64,000 nt of DNA, taken from the NCBI RefSeq assembly GCF_014203855.1, contig NZ_JACHJV010000002.1, forward strand, positions 372,001 to 436,000, written 5' to 3'. This document shows positions 16,660 to 26,055 of the stretch, piece after piece (within the stretch, counting starts at the first letter, position 1; each line of letters opens with the position of its first letter). Source of the DNA: Kitasatospora kifunensis (GTDB taxonomy: Bacteria > Actinomycetota > Actinomycetes > Streptomycetales > Streptomycetaceae). Below the pieces are notes generated by a model. That model was not told the DNA's origin. It worked only from the letters and a program-made list of their open reading frames with translations, and searched no databases. A program made the translations under genes and the position numbers.

Positions 16660-17235
16660 TTGGCCGGCGACACCCGCCAACGCATGATCGAGGCGACCGT
16701 CACAGCGCTCCAGCACCGCGGTGTGGCGGGCATGTCGTTCACCGACGTCCTGGCGAGCAGCGGCGCCGCGCGCGGTGCGATCTACCACCACTTCCCAGGA
16801 GGGAAGGCGCAACTCGTCGCCGAGGCGGCCGAACGCAACGGCAACGACGTCCGTGCCCGCCTCGCCGCGCTCCCCGCCGACAGCCCCTCCGGTGTCGTCG
16901 AAGCCTTCCTCGAACTGGTCCGGCCCGTGGTGGCGGCCGCGGTGGCGGGTGGCGGGTGCGCGGTGGCGGCGGTCACGGTCGGGGCGGGTTCGGAGGTTGA
17001 TGACGAGGCCTTCCGCCAGGTCGCGTCGACCGCGTTCGCCTCATGGGTGGACCAGCTCGCCGAGCGACTGGCCGCCGCCGGTCTCGCCTCCGCTGCTGCT
17101 GACGACCTCGCCGGGACCCTGATCACGCTGCTGGAAGGTGCGCAGGTGCTGTGCCGGGCCGCCGGTGATCTCACGTCCTTCGATCAGGTGGTGCGCACGG
17201 CCAATTCGCTTGTCGTGCACCGGTACCCCGGCTGA
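16660..17235 (+). CDS. TetR family repressor, YxaF/LmrA type
   Basis: The 191-residue protein starts at a TTG placed 6 bases after GGAGG. It has the TetR helix-turn-helix (ALQHRGVAGMSFTDVLASSG, then AARGAIYHHFPGGKAQLV) at residues about 12-58, and the C-terminal domain has the glycine-rich VVAAAVAGGGCAVAAV stretch characteristic of the LmrA/YxaF group, which respond to antibiotics or flavonoids in characterised members. It is divergent from the tautomerase, with a likely operator between them. The 14-bp repeat array in its leader is unusual. A later in-frame ATG exists but would delete part of helix 1. Confidence 0.85.
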   Translation: MAGDTRQRMIEATVTALQHRGVAGMSFTDVLASSGAARGAIYHHFPGGKAQLVAEAAERNGNDVRARLAALPADSPSGVVEAFLELVRPVVAAAVAGGGCAVAAVTVGAGSEVDDEAFRQVASTAFASWVDQLAERLAAAGLASAAADDLAGTLITLLEGAQVLCRAAGDLTSFDQVVRTANSLVVHRYPG

Positions 17236-17283
17236 TCGTCGGTGCTGGGGCTCGACCGGGTTCATCCTCGGCCGTGGGGGAAG

Positions 17284-20200
17284 TCACCGGTCTCCCTGGG
17301 CTGTTGAAGCCGACGGTGGGTCCGCGCGGCCGAGCGAGTCGATCCAGGCGCGCACCGCGGCCACCGTGGTGGGGGCCTGCTCCCGAACCAGGGAGAAGTG
17401 GTCGCCGGGGATGTCGACGCGTTCGTGCGGCAGCGGCCAGGACGCCCGCCAGGCGTCGCCGTCCGCGCGCGCTGCCATCTGCGAGGTCGGCCGGGTGGCC
17501 CGGACGAACAGGGTCGGGGTGCGCACGGGCTCCGGCTGCCAGTCCAGGAAGAGCCTGGTGTACGCGCCCATCGCCGCGACGGCGGCGTCCTGCACGCCGC
17601 TCGGCCCGGACACGGCGAGCCGTGGTGCGATCGGGGCCGACAGGGCGGCCAGCCACTGCGCTGCGCGGTTGCCCTCGCCGACGAGGTAGGTGTCGATCAG
17701 CACCTGCCCGACGGGGGCGGACCCCATGAGCTCCATGCTTCGGCTCACGGCGTGCGCGACGGCGCCGCCGGCGGACACGCCGACCAGGATGACGGGCCGG
17801 CCCCCGACCTGCCGCAGGACCGCCTCGGCGTGCGTGCGGGCGAGCACCTCCCGGTCGGCCGGGACGGCGTGCCCGGTGCCGAGACCGGGGTGCGGGAAGT
17901 CCAGGACGTCCCACTCGCCCTCGAAACAGGCGTGCAGGGCGGCGAACTCCCCATCCGGAGCCCCGATATCCGGGGTCGCGGGATCCAGCGTCGCGGGATC
18001 CGGGGTCGCGGCGTTCGGGGTCGCGTTATCCGGGGTCGTGAGGAGGGGACGGAAGCCGGCGAAGAAGGCCAGGACCGGGGCCCCGGCGCGCCCGGCGGCC
18101 CGGCGCAGCGGCGGCACCGCGTGCGCTCGGGCGGCGGACACGTCGAAGGTCGGCGCGACCAGGGATGCCACGACCGCCAGCTGCATCGCGGCCAGCGCCT
18201 CGCCCCGCTCACAGAGTTGGTGATACACGGCGGCGAGCGTCTGCACGGGGTGGCCAGCGGGCGGCGCGGGCTGCTCCGCCACCGCGGTGCCGGGCAGGTC
18301 GTCGAGGAGCGTGAGCACATGGTGGGCGAGCTCCGCGACCGTGGGGTGCTCGAACACCGCGGCTGCGGGCAGCCGCAGACGCAGCGCCGTACTCAGCCGG
18401 TTGCGGACCTGAACCGCCGTCAGGGAGTCGAACCCGAGCTCGGCCAGGGTCTTGCCGACCGGCAGCGCGTCGGCGCCCGGGTACCCGAGCACCGCGGCCA
18501 CCTCGCCCCGCAGCAGCTCGGCGAGCGCGCCCTCGCGCTCCGCGACGGGCAGCCCGGCCAGCAGCGTGCGCCACGCCCCGGGCTCCGCGGCCTGCTGCGC
18601 GCTGCGGATCGGCTCGGGCGCGCCGTGCTGCGTCCCGGTGGCAGGGTGGTCCGGGCGCGCCAGGTCGTGCAGTGGGGGTGGTACGGGCTCGGCGGCGGCC
18701 CGGAGCGCGGCGCGGTCCAGCAGGATCGGGGCGAGCACGGGAGCGCCCGTACGCAGCGCCGCGTCGAACAGCGCCAGGCCCTGTTCGGCGGTGAACGCCT
18801 GGACCACGTCCAAGCCCCACGCGGGCCCGCCGCCCTCGCCCGGTTGCGCGCCCATGCCCATGCCCGTGGCCATGCCTGCGCCCATGCCTGCGCCCATGCC
18901 TGCGCCCATGCCCGTGGCCTGGCCCCATAGGCCCCAGGCCAGCGAGACGGCGGGCAGGCCCGCCGCGACCCGGTGCCGGGCGAGCGCGTCCAGGAAGGAG
19001 TTCGCCGCAGCGTAGTTCCCCTGCCCGGCCCGGCCCAGCAGGCCCGACGCCGAGGAGAACAGGACGAAGGCCGACAGCTTCCGGTCCCGGGTCAGCTCAT
19101 GCAGGTGCCAGGCCGCGTCCGCCTTCGGCCGCAGCACCGCTGCCATCCGCGCGGGGGACAGGGCGGACAGCACCCCGTCGTCGAGCACCCCGGCGGCGTG
19201 CACGACGGCGGTCAGCGGCGGATCGCAGCGCTCGATCACCTCGGCGAGTGCGGCCCGGTCGGCCACGTCGCAGGCGACGACGTCAACTCGTGCGCCCTGC
19301 TCCTCCAGCGCCCTGCGCAGGGCGTCGGCGCCCGGTGCCTGCGCGCCGCGCCGTCCGAGTAGCAGCAGATGGCGCACCGCGTGCGTGCCGACCAGGTGCC
19401 TGGCCAGTTGCGCCCCGAGCGCGCCGGTGCCGCCGGTGATCAGCACCGTGCCGCCCCCCGGGTCGAAGGTGCCGCTGGCGGGCGGCGCCGCTTGCGGGGC
19501 GCCGACCCGTGCGGGCCCTAGCCGCGGCGCCCTCGCCTGCCCGGCGCGGATGGCGAGTTGGGGCTCGCCGCAGGCGGCCGCGGCGGTCAGCAGCCGCAGC
19601 GAGGCGGGCTCCCCGTCCACGTCGATCAGGATGATGCGGCCCGGTAGCTCCGACTGTGCGGTGCGCACCAGCCCCCAGACCGCGGCTCCCGCGAGGTCCG
19701 GCGAGGGCGCGGTGGCGTTTCGGGTCACCACCACGAGCCGCGAGCCCGCGGTGTCCGGATCGTCCTGCCAGTCCTGCAGGACCCGGAGCACGCTCGTGGT
19801 CAGCAGGTGGACGTCGGCCGGCAGATCGGGATCCGCACCCGAGCCGACGGCGGTGACCGCCACCAGGCCCGGCGCCTGCGGGGCCGCCGCGGCGAGCGGG
19901 ACGAAGGCCGCGAGGTTCAGCTCGTCCGACCCGAGGACCCTCCAGCGCGCCGGGTGCTGGGCCGGGTGCTGGGCCGGGTGTTGGGTCGGGCGGGGCAGAG
20001 CGACGGGGATCCAGTCGGGGCGAAGCAGCGCGCGCCGGGCGAGGTCGTCCACGGTGTCGTGATGCTCGGTCACAAGCGCCCTGGTGGACAGTGAGTCGAC
20101 GCTCGCCACCGGCGCGCCCGTCCTCGCGTCGGCGAGGGTGAGCGAGAGCGTGCCGCGCTCGGCGCCGCCGTCCGCCTCGCCGCCGTCCGCCTCGCGCACC

Positions 20201-23200
20201 GGTGCCAGCCGCACCCGCAGCGTCGACGCCCCGGCCGCGTGCAGGCGCACCCCGCCCCACTGGAACGGCACCGCGATGCCGCCTGACCCCGCTGCGCGGC
20301 CGGGCACGGCGGGCAGGCCGGGTGAGGCGAGCAGAGCGGCGTGCGCGGCGGCGTCCAGCAGCGCCGGGTGGATCCCGTACTGGTCCGCCTGGGCCGCCGT
20401 CGCCCCGGCCGCCGTCGACTCGGGTAGCCGGACCTCCGCGAACAGCTCCTCGCCCCGGCGCCACAGCGCGTGCACGCCGCGGAACGCGGGCCCGTACGCG
20501 AAACCCTGCTCGGTGAGGCAGGCGTAGGCGGAGGTGAGGTCGACCGCCACGGCATGTGGTGGTGGCCACTGCGTCAGGTCGTGCTCCTCGGCTGCCTTCC
20601 CCGGGCTCAGCAGGCCGGTGGCGTACCGTGTCCACCCGCCCGCGCCGGACTGGGTCGGCCGCGCGTGGATCTCGATGGACCGTCGACCGGACTCGTCAGG
20701 AGCCGCCACCACCACCTGGACCCGCGCCCCCGTGGTGGGCAGCGCCAGTGGGGAGAGGAGCAGGAGCTCCTCCACCGTGCCGCAGCCCGTCTCCTCGCCC
20801 GCGTGCAGGGCCAGTTCCAGGAACGCGGCCCCCGGCACCAGCGGTGTCCCGCCGATGACGTGGTCGGCGAGCCACGGCTGGGCCGCCGTGGACAGCAGAC
20901 CGGAGAGCATCGTCTGCCCGGTGTCCGGCACCTCGAACGCCGGCCCCAGCAGGGGGTGTTCCCCAGTCGGCGGCACGACCCCGGCGGGGCGCGGCGCATC
21001 CAGCCAGTACCGTCGCCGCTGGAAGGCGTAGGTCGGCAGCTCCACGCGCCGCAGCGCGGAATCCGCGAACACCGCGGGCCAGTCGACGCCCGCGCCGCGC
21101 ACGTGCAGCCGGGCCACGGCCGACAGCAGCGTGCGCGGCTCGGGCTCGCCCTGCCGTGCGGCGAAGGCGAAGACCGGGCCGCGGCCGTCCAGTTCGGCCA
21201 GGCAGTCCTGCGCGAACGCCGTGAGCACCGGGTGCGGACCGAGCTCCAGGAAGCCCCCGACACCGCTGTCCCTCAACCACCGCAGTGCCTCGGCGAACCG
21301 CACCGGCAGGCGCGCGTGCCGCACCCAGTAGTCCGGTCGGCCCAGCTCCTCGGGCGTCGCCTGACGGCCCGTCACGCCGGACAGCAGCGCGATCCGCGCC
21401 GGCCGGAACGTCAACGTCTCGGCGACGCGGCGGAATTCGTCGAGCATCGGGTCCACGAGCGGCGAATGGAAGGCGTGGCCGACCTTGAGCCGCGTGCTTC
21501 GGCGGCCGAGCGCCTCGAACCTCGCCGCCACCGCGAGCACCGCGTCCTGTCCGCCGGAGATCACCACCGCGCGCGGCCCGTTGACGGCGGCGATCGCCGC
21601 GCGGTCGGCCACGTCCACGAGTTCGCGCCGGACCTCGTCCTCACTCGCGTCGAGGGCCACCATCGCCCCGCCCGCGGGCAGTGCCCGCATCAGGCGCCCG
21701 CGGGCCGCGACCAGGCGTGCGGCGTCGGCGAGATCCAGCACCCCGGCGACGTGCGCCGCCGCCAACTCGCCCACCGAGTGCCCAGCCAGGAAGTCGGCCC
21801 GCACGTCCCAGGACTCCAGCAGCCGGAACAACGCCACCTCGAAGGCGAACAGCGCGGCCTGGGCGAAGTCGGTGCGGTCGAGCAGGCCGTCCGCGGGCTC
21901 AGCGCCGATGACCGCGCGCAGTGGCCGCTCCAGCTCACCGTCCAGGGCGTCGCAGACCTCGTCGAACGCCGCGGCGAACGCGGGGAAGGCCGCCCGGAGC
22001 TCCTCGCCCATCCGCGCGCGCTGCGCACCCTGGCCGGCGAACAGGAAGGCGGTCCGAGTCCGCACGTCAGCGACGCCCGTCACCATCCCGGCATCGGCGC
22101 TACCGTCGGCGATCGCCCGCAGCCCGGCCAGCATGCGATCCCGGTCTGCGGCCGCGACCATCGCCCGGTGGGTGAGCGCCGACCTCGACGCCGCCAGCGA
22201 GAATCCCAGATCCGCTGCGGACAGGCCAGGCTGGGCCGTGACGTGGTCCGCCAACCGCCGTGCCTGGGCCCGCAGGGCAGCCTCGTCGGCCCCGGCGAGC
22301 AGCCACGGCACCGGCAGCGGCCGGTCCGTGGGTGGCCGATCCGCGGGCGGGGGAGTCCGCGGCGCGCGGTCGGCGGCGGCCGGCTCCTCGATGATCACGT
22401 GCGCGTTGGTGCCACCGATACCGAAGGCCGACACGCCCGCGCGCCGTGGCCGGCCGGCCGGCGCGGGCCACGGCCGGGCGGCGGTCAGCAGCTCGACCCG
22501 GCCGGTGGACCAGTCCACCTCGGGAGTGGGGGACTCCACATGCAAGGTCCGGGGCAACTCGCCGTGCCGCATGGCCTGCACCATCTTGATGATCCCGGCG
22601 ACCCCCGCGGCGGCCTGGGTGTGTCCCAGGTTGGACTTCACGCTGCCCAGCCACACCGGCGGATCCTGCGGCCCCGGGCCCTGGCCGTAGGTGGCGAGCA
22701 GTGCCCGCGCCTCGACCGGGTCGCCGAGCCTGGTGCCGGTGCCGTGCGCCTCCACGGCGTCCACCTCGCCCGCGCGCAGCCCGGCGTCGGCCAGCGCCCG
22801 GGTGATCAGGCGTCGCTGGGCAAGACCGTTGGGTGCGGTCAGGCCGTTGGACGCGCCGTCGGAGTTGACGGCGCAGCCGCGCACCACGGCCAGCACCGGG
22901 TGCCCGTTGCGGCGCGCGTCGGACAGCCGCTCCAGGAGCAGCACCCCGGCACCCTCCGCCCAGGCGGTGCCGTCCGCCGTGGCGGAGAACGACTTGCACC
23001 GGCCGTCGGGCGCCAGCGCGCGCTGGCGGCTGAACGCCAGCAGCGGCTTGGGGGTCGCCATCACCGTGACGCCGCCGGCCAGCGCCAGCGAGCACTCGCC
23101 CGAGCGCAGTGCCTCGGCCGCCCAGTGCAGCGCGACGAGAGAGGACGAGCAGGCGGTGTCGAGGGTGATCGCCGGCCCGCGCAGGCCGAACACGTAGGAG

Positions 23201-25698
23201 ATCCGGCCGGATGCCAGGCTGCCGGCCGACCCCAGAGCCAACTGCGCCTCGAGCTCGTGCTGGGTGAAACGGTCCGCGTAGTCGCCGTACATCACCCCGA
23301 GGAAGACGCCCGTGTCGCTCTCGCGCACCGCTGTCGCGGGGATGCCGGCCCGCTCCCAGAGCTCCCAGGAGACCTCCAGCAGCAGCCGCTGCTGCGGGTC
23401 CATGGCGAGCGCCTCGCGCGGTGAGATGCCGAACAGGCCCGCGTCGAACTCCGCGGCCCGGTGCAGGAATCCGCCGTGGCGCGTGTAGGAGGTGCCGATC
23501 CGGTCCGGGTCGGGGTCGTGGAGCGCGGCGAGGTCCCAGCCCCGGTCGGTCGGCAGGCCCGAGATCGCGTCCCGACCCGCCGCCACCAACTCCCACAGCG
23601 CTTCGGGGGAGTCGACGCCCCCTGGGTAGCGGCAGGCCATGGCGACGATCACCACGGGATCCTCGTCGCGGGCCGGGCTCTGGTCGGCGGTGCGTGATGT
23701 GGTGGTGGCCGTTGGTGCGGTGGCGGCCGTGGGTGCTGCGGTGGTCCCGACTGTGGCTGCTGCGGCGAGGAGTTCGGCGCGCAGGTGTCGGGCGACGGCC
23801 GCCGGGGTGGGGTGGTCGAAGACCAGCGCCGAGGGGAGCCGCAACCCGGTCGCCGCGGCGAGCCGGTCGACCAGCTCGATGGCACCGAGGGAGGTGAGCC
23901 CGAGGTCTGCGAAGGAGCTCTCCGGGTCGAGCCGCTCCTGCGGCGTGCGTCCGCAGATCCGGGCGGTCTCGGCGCACACCGTCTCGAACAGGGCGAGTTC
24001 ATGCTCCCCGTGGGGCGAGGGCCGCAGCCCACTGAGGACGGCGCCGAGGACGGCGCCGGGGGCGGCTCCATCGGCCGGGGGCGGCCCGGTGCGGACCGCA
24101 TGGCGGATGATCTTGCCGGACGGGGTGCGTGGGACGGCTGCGATCTCGCGGACCTCGACGGGGACCTTGTACTCCGCCAGCTGCGCACGGCAGGAATCGA
24201 GCACGCTGCGCTGGTCCACGCCCTCGGGCCCCGGCACCACGAAGGCGACCGGTACCTCGCCGAGGACCTCGTGCGGCACACCGAGGACGACCGCGTCCCG
24301 CACCCCGGAACAACTCAGCAGGACGTGCTCGACCTCGCCGGGGTGGATGTTCTCCCCACCTCGGATGATCAGTTCGCTGACCCGGCCGGTGAGGACCAGG
24401 TGTCCGTGCTCCGCCCGGCGCCCGAGGTCCCCGGTGCGGTACCAGCCGTCACGCAGCGCCTCGGCCGTCGCCTCCGGCTGCTGGTGATACCCCGTCATGA
24501 GGCTCGGCCCGCGGACCCAGATCTCGCCCTCGCCGCCCGCCGCGACCTCCGCGGCGCTGCCCGCGTGGCCGCCCGGGTCGCCGCCCGGGTTGACGACGCG
24601 GACCTCCATGCCGGGGATCGGCGGGCCGCAGGAGCCGTCGACCCGTGGGCCGTTCGGCCGGTTCGCGGCGATGATTCCGCAGGTCTCGGTGCTGCCGTAC
24701 ACGTCGAGCAGCGGTGCGCCGAGCCTTGCTTCGACCGCGCTGCGCAGCACGGTCGTACTTGGCGCGCCCGCCGTGATGCAGATCCGCAGCCCCGGCCGCC
24801 GCGGCGCGGCGTCCTCGGTCGAGGACAGCAACCGGTGGTACGTCGTGGGAACGCCGGCCAGCACGGTGTACGGCCCGCCGAGGTCCTCGTTGGGGGCGCA
24901 CAGCTCCCGCCACAGGCCGCCGGGCGGCAGCAACTCGCCGGTGAGCGCGGTGCTCGCGCCGACGGCCGTGGTGCCCAGGATCGCGAGGGAGTGCCCGAAA
25001 CTGTGGAACAGCGGCAGCGGCCACAGCATCCGGTCCTCGGACGAGAGGCCGAAGATCGGCGCGTAGTAGGACGCCACCGAGTGCAGCGCGGCGCGTTGCG
25101 TGGAGAGCACGCCCTTGGGGCGCTGCGTGGTACCGGAGGTGTAGAGCATCCAGGCCGGATCGTCGAGCCCGAGGGCGTCGAGCCCGAGTCCGTCGAGCGG
25201 ACGATCGTCGAGCCCTGCGCCCTGGGCCGCGTCGCGGAACAGCACGGTGCCGGCGGGCGCGTGCGCCGGCACCGGGCCCGGACCGGTGAGTACGACGGGC
25301 AGGCTGCGCTTCGTCGGGCCGGTACTTCGCAGTTGGGCGAGGTGCGCGCGGTCGGTGATCACGGCCGACGGGTCGGAGTCCCGCAGGAAGTAGTCGAATT
25401 CGGCCTCCGAGGACCGGGGATCGAGCAGGACGCCGATCGCCCCCGCCCGCAGTACGGCGAGGCAGCCTTCGACCAACTCCACGCAGTTCCCAAGGCAGAG
25501 CACAACCCGGTCGCCGCGTCGAAGCCCCGCCAGGGCCGGCGACGCGGCCAGCCGTGCGGTCCGCCGTTCCAACTCGCGGTAACTGACGGCGCGTGAGGAG
25601 TCGCGGAACGCCACCCGGTCCGGCGATCGCTCGGCATGCCGTTTCAGCAACTCCGGCAGTGGCCGGATCAGCTCGTCATACCGCATCTCACTACTCAT
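17284..25698 (-). CDS. Single-protein type I PKS: CoA ligase-ACP-KS-AT-DH-KR-ACP-TE
   Basis: The 2804-residue protein starts at the ATG at 25698 behind GGGGG. Residues 1-540 are an acyl-CoA/AMP ligase with YTSGTTQRPKG (186-196) and the lysine of SGKIIRHAV (529). An ACP follows (DLGLTSLGAIEL, Ser 603), then KS with DTACSSS (Cys 850), EAHGTGT and KSNLGHT. AT has GHSVGELAAA (Ser 1308) and HAFH (1408), which predicts malonyl-CoA. DH has the intact HVIGGTPLVP (His 1613) and a DAAAH motif. KR has TGGTGALG (about 2090), the LDD motif of B-type ketoreductases and NYAAAN (Tyr 2229). The second ACP has GFDSL (Ser 2425), and TE has GVSAGG (Ser 2642) and GDHFSL (His 2766). No ER is present. The ligase should load a free acid, one malonate is added, reduced and dehydrated, and TE would release a 2-enoic acid. 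The starter acid is unknown; iterative use is possible. Confidence 0.92.
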   Translation of the reverse strand: MSSEMRYDELIRPLPELLKRHAERSPDRVAFRDSSRAVSYRELERRTARLAASPALAGLRRGDRVVLCLGNCVELVEGCLAVLRAGAIGVLLDPRSSEAEFDYFLRDSDPSAVITDRAHLAQLRSTGPTKRSLPVVLTGPGPVPAHAPAGTVLFRDAAQGAGLDDRPLDGLGLDALGLDDPAWMLYTSGTTQRPKGVLSTQRAALHSVASYYAPIFGLSSEDRMLWPLPLFHSFGHSLAILGTTAVGASTALTGELLPPGGLWRELCAPNEDLGGPYTVLAGVPTTYHRLLSSTEDAAPRRPGLRICITAGAPSTTVLRSAVEARLGAPLLDVYGSTETCGIIAANRPNGPRVDGSCGPPIPGMEVRVVNPGGDPGGHAGSAAEVAAGGEGEIWVRGPSLMTGYHQQPEATAEALRDGWYRTGDLGRRAEHGHLVLTGRVSELIIRGGENIHPGEVEHVLLSCSGVRDAVVLGVPHEVLGEVPVAFVVPGPEGVDQRSVLDSCRAQLAEYKVPVEVREIAAVPRTPSGKIIRHAVRTGPPPADGAAPGAVLGAVLSGLRPSPHGEHELALFETVCAETARICGRTPQERLDPESSFADLGLTSLGAIELVDRLAAATGLRLPSALVFDHPTPAAVARHLRAELLAAAATVGTTAAPTAATAPTATTTSRTADQSPARDEDPVVIVAMACRYPGGVDSPEALWELVAAGRDAISGLPTDRGWDLAALHDPDPDRIGTSYTRHGGFLHRAAEFDAGLFGISPREALAMDPQQRLLLEVSWELWERAGIPATAVRESDTGVFLGVMYGDYADRFTQHELEAQLALGSAGSLASGRISYVFGLRGPAITLDTACSSSLVALHWAAEALRSGECSLALAGGVTVMATPKPLLAFSRQRALAPDGRCKSFSATADGTAWAEGAGVLLLERLSDARRNGHPVLAVVRGCAVNSDGASNGLTAPNGLAQRRLITRALADAGLRAGEVDAVEAHGTGTRLGDPVEARALLATYGQGPGPQDPPVWLGSVKSNLGHTQAAAGVAGIIKMVQAMRHGELPRTLHVESPTPEVDWSTGRVELLTAARPWPAPAGRPRRAGVSAFGIGGTNAHVIIEEPAAADRAPRTPPPADRPPTDRPLPVPWLLAGADEAALRAQARRLADHVTAQPGLSAADLGFSLAASRSALTHRAMVAAADRDRMLAGLRAIADGSADAGMVTGVADVRTRTAFLFAGQGAQRARMGEELRAAFPAFAAAFDEVCDALDGELERPLRAVIGAEPADGLLDRTDFAQAALFAFEVALFRLLESWDVRADFLAGHSVGELAAAHVAGVLDLADAARLVAARGRLMRALPAGGAMVALDASEDEVRRELVDVADRAAIAAVNGPRAVVISGGQDAVLAVAARFEALGRRSTRLKVGHAFHSPLVDPMLDEFRRVAETLTFRPARIALLSGVTGRQATPEELGRPDYWVRHARLPVRFAEALRWLRDSGVGGFLELGPHPVLTAFAQDCLAELDGRGPVFAFAARQGEPEPRTLLSAVARLHVRGAGVDWPAVFADSALRRVELPTYAFQRRRYWLDAPRPAGVVPPTGEHPLLGPAFEVPDTGQTMLSGLLSTAAQPWLADHVIGGTPLVPGAAFLELALHAGEETGCGTVEELLLLSPLALPTTGARVQVVVAAPDESGRRSIEIHARPTQSGAGGWTRYATGLLSPGKAAEEHDLTQWPPPHAVAVDLTSAYACLTEQGFAYGPAFRGVHALWRRGEELFAEVRLPESTAAGATAAQADQYGIHPALLDAAAHAALLASPGLPAVPGRAAGSGGIAVPFQWGGVRLHAAGASTLRVRLAPVREADGGEADGGAERGTLSLTLADARTGAPVASVDSLSTRALVTEHHDTVDDLARRALLRPDWIPVALPRPTQHPAQHPAQHPARWRVLGSDELNLAAFVPLAAAAPQAPGLVAVTAVGSGADPDLPADVHLLTTSVLRVLQDWQDDPDTAGSRLVVVTRNATAPSPDLAGAAVWGLVRTAQSELPGRIILIDVDGEPASLRLLTAAAACGEPQLAIRAGQARAPRLGPARVGAPQAAPPASGTFDPGGGTVLITGGTGALGAQLARHLVGTHAVRHLLLLGRRGAQAPGADALRRALEEQGARVDVVACDVADRAALAEVIERCDPPLTAVVHAAGVLDDGVLSALSPARMAAVLRPKADAAWHLHELTRDRKLSAFVLFSSASGLLGRAGQGNYAAANSFLDALARHRVAAGLPAVSLAWGLWGQATGMGAGMGAGMGAGMATGMGMGAQPGEGGGPAWGLDVVQAFTAEQGLALFDAALRTGAPVLAPILLDRAALRAAAEPVPPPLHDLARPDHPATGTQHGAPEPIRSAQQAAEPGAWRTLLAGLPVAEREGALAELLRGEVAAVLGYPGADALPVGKTLAELGFDSLTAVQVRNRLSTALRLRLPAAAVFEHPTVAELAHHVLTLLDDLPGTAVAEQPAPPAGHPVQTLAAVYHQLCERGEALAAMQLAVVASLVAPTFDVSAARAHAVPPLRRAAGRAGAPVLAFFAGFRPLLTTPDNATPNAATPDPATLDPATPDIGAPDGEFAALHACFEGEWDVLDFPHPGLGTGHAVPADREVLARTHAEAVLRQVGGRPVILVGVSAGGAVAHAVSRSMELMGSAPVGQVLIDTYLVGEGNRAAQWLAALSAPIAPRLAVSGPSGVQDAAVAAMGAYTRLFLDWQPEPVRTPTLFVRATRPTSQMAARADGDAWRASWPLPHERVDIPGDHFSLVREQAPTTVAAVRAWIDSLGRADPPSASTAQGDR
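18850..18920 (-). repeat. In-frame Gly-Met-Ala repeat after the KR domain
   Basis: Within the PKS, tandem 12-bp units (CATGCCTGCGCC on the plus strand, at 18871-18882, 18883-18894 and 18895-18906, with degenerate flanking copies) encode a Gly-Met-Gly-Ala-rich run between KR and the final ACP. It looks like a recent in-frame slippage expansion in a flexible part of the KR. Confidence 0.85.
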
Positions 25699-26055
25699 GT
25701 CCGAGCCCCCAACCACTAGCGTTCCGTGCTCCGCCGTTACCGATCTCTGCGTACCCAACCGTACGACGGAACAGCCCAATTCAGCGTGAGTTGCCGATTG
25801 ATGACATCCAATCAGAGGCGGTGTTCGGGATCCTGGGTCTGCAGGTCCGAGGATCGCCCGTACCTGCCCCGCGCAGCCGTTGAGCACATCCGTTGAGCGC
25901 AGCCGCACCCGCCGGTTCGCGATGGGCGGGCCTGGTCGGCCTGGGCGCTTCCAGCCGGGGCGTTTCCAGCCGGGGCGTTTCCAGGAGTGCGCTCGGGCTG
26001 ACAGGCTGTCGTGTCGGGATACCGCCGGGTGTCCCTCGATCGAGGGGGTTCTGTC
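25699..26055. other. Divergent promoter region of the PKS and hydrolase genes
   Basis: No gene is supported in these 357 bases. They hold a direct repeat CCGTTGAGC at 25877-25885 and 25890-25898 (13-bp period, possibly a regulator site) and three tandem 15-bp units. The segment nearest the PKS has stretches such as TTGATGACATCCAATCAGAG that are less GC-rich than the surroundings and probably carry the PKS promoter. Confidence 0.45.
25941..25985 (+). repeat. Three tandem 15-bp units upstream of the hydrolase
   Basis: The units are CTGGGCGCTTCCAGC, CGGGGCGTTTCCAGC and CGGGGCGTTTCCAGG. They end about 70 bases before the hydrolase start. Being 15 bp long, they could also be leftovers of a coding repeat, but no coding frame is supported here. 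Confidence 0.8.

Noticed and set aside
16496..16687. 63-codon plus-strand frame across the 14-bp repeats
   Set aside because: It is only the translation of the tandem repeat array and overlaps the real TetR start.
20470..23424. 984-codon open frame antisense to the PKS
   Set aside because: It covers the KS-AT-DH coding region, whose catalytic motifs are all on the other strand; the product is Arg/Gln-rich shadow sequence.
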